A stretch of DNA of 64,000 nucleotides from Viola odorata (taxonomy: Eukaryota > Streptophyta > Magnoliopsida > Malpighiales > Violaceae), in contig OY829544.1 of assembly GCA_963691705.1 (NCBI GenBank), forward strand, positions 37,779,917-37,843,916, read 5' to 3'. Both the position numbers and the translations under genes were made by a program. Positions 32,301 to 42,745 of this stretch are shown piece after piece (within the stretch, counting starts at the first letter, position 1; each line of letters starts with the position of its first letter). Under the pieces are notes generated by a model. The model did not search any database and was not told the origin of the DNA. It saw only the letters and a program-made list of their open reading frames with translations.

Positions 32301-33449
32301 GATGATGATCTTTTTTCCTGCGTCACTAGTTGTTGCCCTCCTGCCAATTCTCTAGGGAAGGACCAACGCTATTGGCGTTGGTCTTCTAGTGGAGATTTCA
32401 CATTAAAGTCCGCGTATGCCCTGGTAGCCGGGTTCAAGGATGGTCCTGTTGATCGAATATGGAGCTTGCCTTGGAAGTGGGATGGGCCCCAAAGGGTGCG
32501 TTTGTTTTTATGGTTGGTGTGCCATCAACGATTGCTGACTAATCAAGAGCGATTTCGGCGTCACATGAGTGATCATGCTTTGTGCCCTTGCTGCGGGGTT
32601 CAGGAAGAGTCTGTAGAACATATCCTTCGCGATTGCCCCGTCTCCAAGTCCTTTTGGCATCAGTTGGCTCCCACTACAGTGTGGAACATGGCTCGTCAGG
32701 AGTCTTTTCGTGATTGGATGGAGGCTAATCTGAGAGGGGGTGGGATGCGTGGTATAGGCACGAGTTGGAGTCTCACCTTTGGTCTTTCCTGCTGGTGGTT
32801 GTGGAAGTGGCGCAACGAGATTGTCTTCAAAAACAATCATGTGTCGGTTGCTACTAGAATTTCTATTGTTAAAGCTGCGTATTCTTCTGCAATGAATGCT
32901 TCAACCGTCCTTTTGGGTGTTGGAGGTGGAGGTTCTACCAGGCCCGTGTCGGTCGGTTGGATAGCGGCCCATGATGGTAAGATTACCATCAATACGGATG
33001 GTGCTTGTCGTCAGATCTCGCGAAGAGCTGCGGGTGGAGGATGTCTTAGGGATAGAGATGGGTTGTGGCTTGGTGGCTTCGCGGTTGACCTCGGGCAGTG
33101 TTCGGCGTATCGTGCGGAATTGCTGGCCATGCTCTATGGAGTTCAGAACGCCCTTGAGCGTGGATGGTACGACTTGGAAATTCAATGCGACAATGCTAGT
33201 GTAGTGCATGCTATTAACAGGGACCGCTCTTCACCGGTGGCAAACATGGACTTGGTGCATCGCATTAAGGGTTTTCTGCGTTCCTCTGGATGTGTTTATC
33301 GTGTAATCCATGTATACCGCGAAGCGAATGGTTTAGCGGATGGCCTTGCCAATTTAGCTTTTACGCAGGGACCTGAGTTCCAGTGGTTTGATGTTGTTCC
33401 TATTAGTTTAACCGCCATTTACGATGGTGATAGAAGGTGCTTATCCTGA
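29358..33449 (+). CDS. LINE-1 ORF2: endonuclease, reverse transcriptase, RNase H
   Basis: 1363 aa from the ATG at 29358 (MDCKIFSWNCQGCRS). In order: an AP-type endonuclease (about 1-225; CLYETR, GDFNAF, SDHRPILL), reverse transcriptase (about 490-760; FRPISLLPVVFKILMK, VDLEKAYDR, GVRQGDPMSPYLF, HLFFADDLVLF near 681), a zf-RVT finger (about 1015-1100; CPCCGVQEESVEHILRDCP) and RNase H (about 1210-1345; NTDGACR, YRAELLAM, QCDNASVVHA, REANGLADGLA). The active-site acids I can check are all present and there is no internal stop, so it may be competent. Confidence 0.93.
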   Translation: MDCKIFSWNCQGCRSAEVIRYLKDMRRIHDYKVLCLYETRISRDTADRTVKKLGFDGSFRVEAEGFSGGIWVLWHSTVKVNISCFSYQMVGMTVSGEGFSAFTLAAVYGDPIAGYRKALWKQISYLVSVASTPVCAIGDFNAFLFSFDKIGGSRHGSRACPLFQQCIQDNSFIDLGFQGPRWTWQRGRVQERLDRAICSLEWRVQFSRASVMHLPRILSDHRPILLCLNVGQCVPTSAPFRILAPWLIHKEFGTFVQNSWNGEAGVTVAMKEFTAKAKVWNKEVFGNLFQHKRHILARLAGVERKLDCFRTPFLTNLEINLRTEYEEILNQEELFWKQKSNVDWMQHGDRNTSFFHAKVMVRRKKNFISTLQLEDGSWCTDGNTLRNNARQFYLSLFSADTASLPPYSVRGYFDCLPQTGVEDLPRPSTEEEVRAAVFDMKPFKAPGEDGFNAAFFQQNWAMVKQSLCSFVNESLAGKEFDPSVCAALITLIPKKDNPTCMANFRPISLLPVVFKILMKVCVNRLKEWMPGLIGGHQVSFVPGRQIIDNIVIVQEVLHSMRRKKGNSGWIMIKVDLEKAYDRLRWEFIQDTLEDAGFPVAFIQMLVHSWQASTSKVLWNGQVSESFHPTRGVRQGDPMSPYLFVLCMERLAHGIQKTVSDGDWRPIRMGRQGTPISHLFFADDLVLFCEASVDQVQIVLNVLTEFCACSGEKINVQKTSFTASSNVSTQVISDIENLSGFSHRKDLGHYLGVPLLHGRSESKYYDYLVDKVRKRLSGWKAKTLSLAGRITLVNSTVMSIPTYALQACAVPVSICEKIERLSRDFIWGDGNGERKVHLIDWETACKSKEDGGLGIKRLKTFNRAFMAKLAWRFITEKHSLWARVLGGKYSVKLEEMPIQLRAQNGTALWREICHMWGLVRSNSFWSIGDGQNILFWYDNWAGDTPLCDLMREEIPLNIRDWRLSTVVLPDGRWNTSLLTCYLDDDLFSCVTSCCPPANSLGKDQRYWRWSSSGDFTLKSAYALVAGFKDGPVDRIWSLPWKWDGPQRVRLFLWLVCHQRLLTNQERFRRHMSDHALCPCCGVQEESVEHILRDCPVSKSFWHQLAPTTVWNMARQESFRDWMEANLRGGGMRGIGTSWSLTFGLSCWWLWKWRNEIVFKNNHVSVATRISIVKAAYSSAMNASTVLLGVGGGGSTRPVSVGWIAAHDGKITINTDGACRQISRRAAGGGCLRDRDGLWLGGFAVDLGQCSAYRAELLAMLYGVQNALERGWYDLEIQCDNASVVHAINRDRSSPVANMDLVHRIKGFLRSSGCVYRVIHVYREANGLADGLANLAFTQGPEFQWFDVVPISLTAIYDGDRRCLS

Positions 33450-33477
33450 GTGTGTTCTTTAGGCGTTTAGCCTCCCT

Positions 33478-33508
<31 letters not shown>

Positions 33509-33512
33509 ATGC

Positions 33513-34414
33513 ACATTTCATTCAAAAGTGGGGATATTCACACACTCATTCTTTTTTTTTACACTTAAAATTACGACTTATCCTTAATTTTTAATTCCTA
33601 AAGTACAAGAGCTACAATTTCAAATGTTTTCTATATATTTTGATTTGTAAATAATATAATATATTGATCAATAATAAATAAATAAATAAAATCTAATTAG
33701 TCCTAAATTCATATTTACCATTTTTAATTTTTTCCATTAAAAAAAATTGCAGGCCTCTTCGTTATCCTCTTCTTTGAAGTCGCAATCTAATTAATTTTTA
33801 ATACCCACGAGAAAAACCAAAAATAATCAAATGGTTTAAAATAAAATAGTTAATAAATATTAATTAATTAAGTATAACCCAAATGATAACGTCAATTACT
33901 TAAGTTTATATATTTATTTCAACATTAATGATTTAATATTAATTATAAAAATAGTTATATAATTTCTAAATTAATTCTAAATATATTCAAATAATTTTGA
34001 ATAGACAATGGTCTATGGTTTTTTTCATGCTTTGAAAAAAATCATGCGTAATAGTACCATGATATGTATAAAACTCATTTCTAAAAGATTAAAAAATATA
34101 AGAAAAGTGGATATAAAATTACTTGAGATGAAGATTATATTGTTGTAGTTTTTAATTTATTTTGTTCATTATACAGAATAAGAAAATTGAATTTTTTTAA
34201 AAAAAAAATTAAAAAGATGAAAAGAGAGGAGAATGGAGAGGGACCACAATATTCCAGTAAATGAATTTTTTTCCCCTCACTAATAATAGAAAATTAATTT
34301 CCTTCATTGGAAAATAACTTGTTTCCTTAGATTTCACACATTTTTCGCTAACGAACACGAGAAAATTAGAGAAATAACAAACAAGACATTAAGTTCTAAA
34401 TTCTGTCACTCGAG
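33513..34414. other. AT-rich intergenic stretch
   Basis: No gene seen. It contains A/T runs and the possible right end of the Harbinger-like element at 34388. Confidence 0.6.
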
Positions 34415-34740
34415 ATTTGGAAAGGGATAAAGCAAAAAATGGTACTTGTACATGTATTAAATGAAAGATTTCATACCTCATGTGTAAATTGCTTTTAAAA
34501 GATACTTGCACATTAACAAAACGTCACATTTGGTACCTCGACCTAACGCCGTCCAACTTTCACCGTTAAGTGTCCTACGTGGCATGCCACGTCAGGCACT
34601 GCTAACGTGGCATGCCACGTAGGACAGATCCGACCCGTTTCTCTTCCCGCGGGTAAACGGGTCGGATAATTTGATTACCAACCCGGTATGAAACGACGTC
34701 GTTTTGGACAATGTACGAACGACGCGTCATACAAGATTAA

Positions 34741-34790
34741 GGTCCTCTTGCACCCTATGCGAGAAGCATACCACTAGGCCAAATGCTCTT
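34741..34790 (-). pseudogene. tRNA-Pro-like fragment, left arm of the foldback element
   Basis: Read on the minus strand: GAGCATTTGGCCTAGTGG, then TATGCTTCTCGCATAGGGTG and CAAGAGGACC. From memory of plant tRNA-Pro genes, this matches the acceptor, D arm (A box TGGCCTAGTGG) and most of the anticodon arm. The B-box half is missing, so it is not a functional tRNA. Confidence 0.55.
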
Positions 34791-35589
34791 GATATGTTAT
34801 TATTGATTGCTGGTAAGCTATATTTTGGAAACATAATTTAATTAACCTAAAACTCCAAAAAAAATTGAAAATTTCCAAAAAATGTAATAATTTCAAAAAA
34901 AATGAAATTCCAAAAAAAATGTTAAAATTCTAAGAAATAATTAATTAATCTAAAAATCCAAAAAAATTGTACAAATTCCAAAAAAAATCGAAAAATGTAA
35001 TAACTCTAAAAAAATGTTAAAAATGTAAAAAATCTATAAAAAATTGTAAAATTTAGAAATTAATCTAAAAATTCAGAAAGATGTTAAAATTCAAAAATAA
35101 AATTAATTAATCTAAAAATCAAAAAAAATTGTACAAATTCCCAAAAAAATCGAAAAATGTAAAAAATCTATAAAAAATTGTAAAATTTAGAAATTAATCT
35201 AAAAATTCAGAAAGATGTTAAAATTCCAAAATAAAATTAATTAATGTAAAAATCCAAAAAAATGCAATTTTTTTTTAGAATTTGTACATTTTTTTGGAAT
35301 TATTACGTTTTTCTGGATTTTTAGATTAATTAAATTATTTTTGGAATTTTTAAAATTTTTCTAAATTTTTAGATTAATTAAATTATTATTTTTTAATTTT
35401 TACAAATTTTTTTGAAATTTTAACATTTTAAATTTTTTTTAAGTGATGAACATCAAAATCTACTCACCAAATCGAAGAGAAGTGAGAGAAAGGTGGGGCG
35501 GTCTAGGGTTGAGAACTGAGGAAAGGGTGCGGTAATAGGATGGGTTTTAGAGTAATATAGCTTTTTAGCAATCAATAATGTCACAGCAA

Positions 35590-35652
35590 GAGCATTTGGT
35601 CTAGTGGTATGGTCCTATGCAAGAGGACTTGAGTTCGATTCTTGGAATCCCC
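35590..35652 (+). pseudogene. tRNA-Pro-like pseudogene, right arm of the foldback element
   Basis: GAGCATTTGGTCTAGTGG and TATGG are followed by a shortened anticodon region, then GAGTTCGATTCTTGGAATCC. A-box (TGGTCTAGTGG) and B-box (GAGTTCGATTC) motifs are both recognisable, and the 3' end pairs roughly with the acceptor start. The anticodon stem has lost several bases. It could be a captured tRNA gene or the head of a SINE. Confidence 0.6.
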
Positions 35653-35943
35653 TTGATGGAATGGTGAATGACGCGTCGTTCGTACATTGCCCAAAACGAC
35701 GTCGTTTCATACCGGGTTGGAAACCCAATTATCTGACCCGTTTACCCGCGTGAAGAGAAACGGGTCGGATCTGTACTACGTGGCATGCCACGTCAATAGT
35801 GCCTGACGTGGCATGCCACGCATGACACTTAACGGTGAAAGTTGGACGACGTTAGGTCGAGGTATCAAATGTGACGTTTTGTTAATGTACAGGTATCTTT
35901 TAAAAGCAATTTACACATGAGGTATGAAATCTTTCATTTAATA

Positions 35944-36203
35944 CTCCCTCCGGTCCGAAACAAACGTCGTTTTAGCATTTGCTTTTACTGTTTCGGCACG
36001 TATCTTAAAATGGTCAGTAGACTTACTATTTGAGACAATTTTGCCCCAAATTTTTTCTGGGAAATACGTTAAGGATTAACGTACGTTCACAAAAAAATTC
36101 AGATTTTTTTGGGATCAAATAGTACCTCATCCGGCCTCCTCAATATGCGTTACCTACTGAATATTGGGATGCGAGGAAGTCATTTAAAGTGAACCAGAGA
36201 GAG
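35944..36203. mobile_element. Stowaway-type MITE in the foldback element's right arm
   Basis: 260 bp, left end CTCCCTCCGGTCC, right end GAACCAGAGAGAG (inverted match with changes), TA at 35942-35943 and 36204-36205. Removing it restores the arm CATTTAATACATGTAC, which complements the left arm, so the MITE arrived after the foldback element. Confidence 0.88.
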
Positions 36204-36380
36204 TACATGTACAGCTACCATTTTTTACTTTATCCCATTTGGAAACTAGATAAGTAAAGGAAATAGAACGAAATTAATAATTCAAATTCCGCAAATCATC
36301 ACAGAGCAGATAACGAGAATCAAATAACTGTATCAATCCAAAATTGAGATACCATAATATAGACGGGTTTTTTTTTTAGA

Positions 36381-37585
36381 TCCAATTAATTTGAACCTTG
36401 TATTCATTTTCTGTTTAATTGGGATTCTATACTCGCAAAATTTTATTAATTTAGATCTCGAATTTAAATAAAGCTGACCGCCCCGCCAAGTCAGCATGTT
36501 ACTGTCAGATTGCGTTGACGTGGCATGACCCGTGAGTAGTTCAAATTTTGACCCGACGGGATCCCCGCCCACCTTCATCCCTACCATTACCATTACTGTC
36601 ATGTTCCTTTAATCTCTTCACCACAACTACTGCCATGACAAACCGGCAAAAGCATTATCCTATTAAGCACCACCATCACTATCCCATCAAACAACAACAA
36701 AAACACTCAAAATTCTCTTTCGCATGTCTCCTTCCTCCTCCTTCTTCACCTTCATCAAATTCATCTCATGGCTTCGAGGTTCCAAGCGTTAGCCACTCTC
36801 TCATTATTTTTCTTAGACATTTCATCGAACAGTTTGTGCTCAACTGGGTTTAATGGCGCTAGCTTGCATGATCTGGTGACAGGCAGATCTGAGTTTTCTA
36901 AACTACTTGGACGTTGCAGAGATAATTTCTTGAGTCAAAAGTATTTTCATTGTTGTTCATCACTTTAGTAATATGTTCAACCCATCGGTTTCATCATATA
37001 TTCTGGGAATTTGTCACTGAAATTGTGACTTAGCCTTAGATCTAGAGTGTTTGGAGGCCTTTGAGAGCGAATTGTACGCATGTTGTATTTTCTGTCCATT
37101 TCTTTTGGTGATGCTTTTGTCGGTGTTTGATGAGATGTCTTCAATGGCCGTAGTCTCCTGCTCCATCAAATGGAAAAGGAGACGGGTAAATTTCATGCAT
37201 ACTCAAATTTCTTTTCACGACATATTTCGGTTTTCTGGGCTAGTACATCCGCTACTGTTTTATGAAAAATCTGATATTTCAACACAAATTCTAAACAAAA
37301 ACTTGCTTCTTCACGTACCCAATTGTGATTTTTGGAAGCTTTTACATTTTGAAATGCAGGAACATGATTTTCTGGTAATGGTAGGGATGGTGGGTGGGGA
37401 TCCGGTGGATAAAACGGGTGAAAATTTGGATTATTTTAATTTTTTTTATTATGCACGTGTCATACCACATCATCAAAATTTGATGTGGTATTTTTCCTGC
37501 CGGAGGTCCAAATTAACACGATTCCGCAAGTATAGAGTCCCAATTAAACTGAAAATAAGTGCAGTGTTCAAGTTAATTGGATAAT
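36381..37585. mobile_element. Inverted-repeat element of about 1.2 kb, type uncertain
   Basis: Left arm 36381-36610 (TCCAATTAATTTGAACC, CAATTGGGATTCTATAC-like, GGATCCCCGCCCACC, CCCTACCATTACC) recurs inverted at 37360-37585. The exact ends and target duplication are not clear. The middle (36610-37350) has short frames, one starting MASRFQALATLSLFFLDISS at 36768, but no family I recognise; it may be captured sequence. Confidence 0.6.
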
Positions 37586-37854
37586 TTGTGTACAAGGTTC
37601 ATGCATATCAAAACCCTAACATAGACACTAAAAGTAGGCAGTAAAATGCAACGTAAGCACTAAATCCAAGATTATCCGACTCAAAACAACAAAAATTTGC
37701 ATGCTCTTCATACACTAATGACGCACAATCATCCGCCAGAATAAGGCTCATCCTTAGAGGTATGGTCAAGATTGTTAGATGACAACAACAGCTTGAAAAA
37801 TCCTACTCTACTCTTTAAACAGAGAAAAAATCATAAGGGCCACTATAGCAAAAC

Positions 37855-38110
37855 CCAGGATGGAATCATGGAAGTGGGAACACCCAACAACCATCTCTGG
37901 TCTGCATCATCAAACAGATGAAGTAAGAAGCCTACACAAAAAGAGATGAAAGAACAAAAATGTAACGCAAGAATGAACAAACAATCAGCAGAGATAGAGA
38001 GTCAGCTAATGTGTGTATTTAGACCAGAGAAGCTCAGTTTCCTATCACAAGTTTTGACAGTCTTTGAGACAATTTCATAAGTGAAGTAGCTTTGTACATT
38101 AAAAAGAGAC
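37855..38110 (-). pseudogene. RPN11 exon 3 / intron 2 duplicate fragment
   Basis: On the minus strand GATGCAG, then ACCAGAGATGGTTGTTGGGTG corresponds to the intron 2 acceptor and first codons of exon 3 of RPN11 (PEMVVG, then CSHFHD for WYHSH). The intron side is also similar: CATCAAA, CAAACAAYCAGCA, AGAAGYTCAGTTTCYTATCAC and TTTTGACART occur in the same order at 41588-41735. Only this piece is seen, so it is a diverged partial duplication and not a gene. Confidence 0.7.
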
Positions 38111-38818
38111 TGAAATGACTCCTTCCTAGGCCGAAAACATAATCAAGAAAAGTCACCCAATCACTTTTCATTAACACCAATGACTATATACCCAAATTCT
38201 CACATCTCGATACATGTATCAAAAGAGAATGTGGAACTAAATGCAGCTTCAACTAAGATACCAAGTTCCTTATTGAAAAGATTACCGGCTGGAAATTCTC
38301 TCTTCCATATGTGAGATACACGTGCACTACATTGTTGCTAATGGAAGACAGTAAGCTATGCTCCCATTTCAGTTTGAACAACTATAAGTTAAACATGTCA
38401 TAAACTTTTAACTTCCTTGCACATTAAGGTGCATCCTTGACAATACAGCAAACAAACAAGGAAAACGCATGCCAAATTCCGGCAAACACTAATCAATGTT
38501 TTATTTATTTAACATTGCAACTAAAGCAAAGCTCATACAGTAGATAATCAAACAGAAAACTAGTTCTAGTACACACATCCAGGTTCAACAAACTTAACTT
38601 ACCGAAAATACTAAAACAAAGACACCAATTGCACGGAATTGCATCATTCTATTAGGCTTTAACCATGATAAGCTAACTCCCATTCGATAAGCTAAACTAG
38701 TAGAGGCAAAGATATTCTCTCATCCGCAATATATGAGCTTCCACTATCCTATCAAGTAAATGTGTGCAATGCTCATAAAACAAACAGGAAAGATTATTTT
38801 CACTGAGCAAGATGGAAT

Positions 38819-39598
38819 CTAAGCAGCAGCCTGTGCGGGAATCATTCCAGCTTTCCTGGCGTAAGCGAAAATCCCTCCAGCTTCAATCACAGGTCCTGCA
38901 TCGCCAATGGGTTTCAACTTGTACTCTTTTCCAGTGGTGTGATTGATTAATTTACTCTCCCCCATCTCAATAGTCACCAAATCACCCGTTTTACACTCCT
39001 CGCAAACCCTACCTTCTGATTCCAGCGGATACACCTCTCCCGTAGCCACAGAATTCCTGAAAAAGATCCTCGCGAACGACTCCGCAACCACGGCCACAAC
39101 TCCCGACGCGCCCAATGCGACAGGTGCGTGCTCACGAGAGGACCCGCATCCGAAATTATCACCCCCGATCAGGATGGGGTATGTGGTCTTCGTTTGACCA
39201 GGTTCAATGAAGCGAGTTTTGTAAGAATCCGGGAGGCCGATCATGGCGTAGGACCCGAGCTTCTCGTACTCGTCGGGTTTGGTTGGGACAAGGGTGAGGT
39301 AGTCGGCGGGGATGATCTGGTCGGTGTCGATGTTGTCGCCCACAACGTAGCAGAGGCCATGGAAGTTAGCGGTGGAGCTGGTGTTTGTGGGGGAGGAAGC
39401 AGAGGAGGCGGCGCGTGGGATTTGGAGAGCACGCGGGGATGGGGAGATGGAGTATCGGAGAATTGGAAGTGGAGTAATGTAGGAGAGTTTGAGGGATGGA
39501 GGAGAAGAGAGGAAGAGGGGAGAGTTGGGTTTGGAAGTGGCGGCGGCAAAAGAGGGGCTGCTAGCGAATGAGATGGAGGAGGAGCATGTGGCCGCCAT
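38819..39598 (-). CDS. IPMI SSU: 3-isopropylmalate dehydratase small subunit, chloroplast
   Basis: 259 aa, single exon; start chosen at ATG 39598 (MAATCSSSISFASS) because what follows is a typical plastid transit peptide (about 65 residues, rich in Ser/Ala/Pro); a further 66 codons upstream are open but lie in promoter-like sequence. The mature part begins around FHGLCYVVGDNIDTDQIIPA, with GGDNFGCGSSREHAPVALG, the swivel-domain signature of LeuD. With the large subunit it isomerises 2- to 3-isopropylmalate in leucine synthesis; plant paralogues also serve Met-chain elongation. Intronless structure fits known plant genes. Ends at 38819 (TAG). Probably functional. Confidence 0.95.
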   Translation of the reverse strand: MAATCSSSISFASSPSFAAATSKPNSPLFLSSPPSLKLSYITPLPILRYSISPSPRALQIPRAASSASSPTNTSSTANFHGLCYVVGDNIDTDQIIPADYLTLVPTKPDEYEKLGSYAMIGLPDSYKTRFIEPGQTKTTYPILIGGDNFGCGSSREHAPVALGASGVVAVVAESFARIFFRNSVATGEVYPLESEGRVCEECKTGDLVTIEMGESKLINHTTGKEYKLKPIGDAGPVIEAGGIFAYARKAGMIPAQAAA

Positions 39599-39719
39599 TG
39601 TTGATGAGAAGAAGAAAACGAAGCTTGGACTTGCAAAAGAGACTGAGCTAGGTGACTCGACTTGCCAAGGGTTTCTAAATCGACGTGGAGAGTCCAAATT
39701 CAAGTTCCTTTCTTGCACT

Positions 39720-39775
39720 TCTAGTTGGGTTGGGCCTAGGATAGGGATTAATGTATATAACGGGCCCAAGGCCCA
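39720..39775 (-). promoter_or_regulatory. Site II-type motifs upstream of the dehydratase gene
   Basis: TTGGGCC (39728) and GGGCCCAAGGCCCAAA (39762-39777) lie 130-180 bp before the start codon. TGGGCY (site II) elements bind TCP factors in many plant housekeeping promoters. The rest of 39800-40253 shows no gene. Confidence 0.5.
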
Positions 39776-40253
39776 AATCACAACAAAAGAACTCATTAAG
39801 TAATAATTATTGTCAGCTAATTAGTAATTACCTTTCCTAATATTATGAAGCCAAAGCTTAAATTATGTTCGTGTGACTCTAATCATATTGGAACAAATCA
39901 CTCATGTGATATCGGTAAAAACAGACTAAATAGCAAAGCTTATGTGAAAAGAGCATCAAGCGCAAACTTTACTAAAATTTTGCTCTGCTCTGCTCATTTC
40001 CAGCCCTGCATATGTTCTTCATATCTTGCCAGTTTCTAGTTTTCCCCCTTTTTATCGACAATTTGATTATCAAGAACATTATAGAAACTTCTCTCCATGA
40101 ATCCAACAATGAAATGAACAAGGAAAAGGCTAAACACCACTTTGAATCTTTGATGCGTTAAACAGGGTATGTGAAGTATAGCAAGGTAAACTACAAATAC
40201 GAGACCGTTCTGCTCAAACAAGGAATACAGAATGACAAGTTAAGAAGAGGAAC

Positions 40254-42481
<2,228 letters not shown>

Positions 42482-42671
42482 GCCTGACATTCGTCAATGC
42501 GCGAGTGTGCTTGGTTTGCTTCACTCTTAGATTATTTCTCTCCGCGAAGAAGAGCTTGAAAGTTGAAAGAGTTTTGAGGATTTCTTTATAAACAAGACAA
42601 CCTTCTCTTTTCACACCTGTATAAGGAGCAAGAGGTTGAAGAGTCACGGTACTACTGGTCACTTTTTCTAA

Positions 42672-42745
42672 CGGCCCATGAAAAATGGGCTTAGAACAGT
42701 GCATTTGGGCCCAACTTAGGTTTTGTCCTAAGTTGGCCCGCTTGA
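42672..42745 (-). promoter_or_regulatory. Site II-type motif cluster upstream of RPN11
   Basis: CGGCCCATGAAAAATGGGCT (42673-42692), TTTGGGCCCAAC (42705-42716) and GTTGGCCC (42733) lie 190-260 bp before the start codon. Several TGGGCC/GGCCCA copies are typical of plant proteasome and ribosome gene promoters. Confidence 0.55.

Larger units (their letters stand above)
27048..33505 (+). mobile_element. Full-length LINE with both ORFs open (LINE-1)
   Basis: A non-LTR retrotransposon: 5' UTR (27048-27520), ORF1, ORF2 and a 22-base poly(A) tail (33484-33505). The target duplication is an A-run plus GTTATGC, present at 27032-27047 and ending at 33512. An exact duplication, long ORFs without stops and a clean tail suggest a recent insertion. 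RNase H at the end of ORF2 fits the plant L1 group with this domain. Confidence 0.93.
26849..34388. mobile_element. Possible Harbinger-like element split by the LINE
   Basis: Left end TTA-TGCCTCGTTTGGTT (26846-26862) and right end AACAAACAAGACA-TTA (34376-34391) are imperfect inverted matches with TTA on both outer sides. This fits a Tourist/PIF-Harbinger element that later received the LINE at 27048-33505. TIR similarity is only partial, so this is tentative. Confidence 0.3.
34424..36236. mobile_element. Mutator-like foldback element with tRNA-like arms
   Basis: Ends GGGATAAAGCAAAAAATGG and its inverted match TTTTTTACTTTATCCC, flanked by the 9-mer ATTTGGAAA at 34415-34423 and 36237-36245. 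Arms stay complementary for about 370 bp (CGTGGCATGCCACGT motifs, GAAACGACGTCGTTTT). The interior (34800-35580) is AT-rich with short near-repeats such as AATCTAAAAATCCAAAAAAA. A Stowaway MITE (35944-36203) interrupts the right arm. No transposase. Confidence 0.87.

Noticed and set aside
35590..35652. Functional tRNA-Pro gene
   Set aside because: The anticodon arm is shortened and the acceptor ends mismatch; it lies within a transposon arm.
37051..37584. 177-codon frame in the inverted-repeat element
   Set aside because: Runs into the TIR and has no recognisable content; likely chance.
39598..39796. Upstream extension of the dehydratase ORF by 66 codons
   Set aside because: Translates promoter sequence with site II-type motifs; the transit-peptide-like start at 39598 is better.
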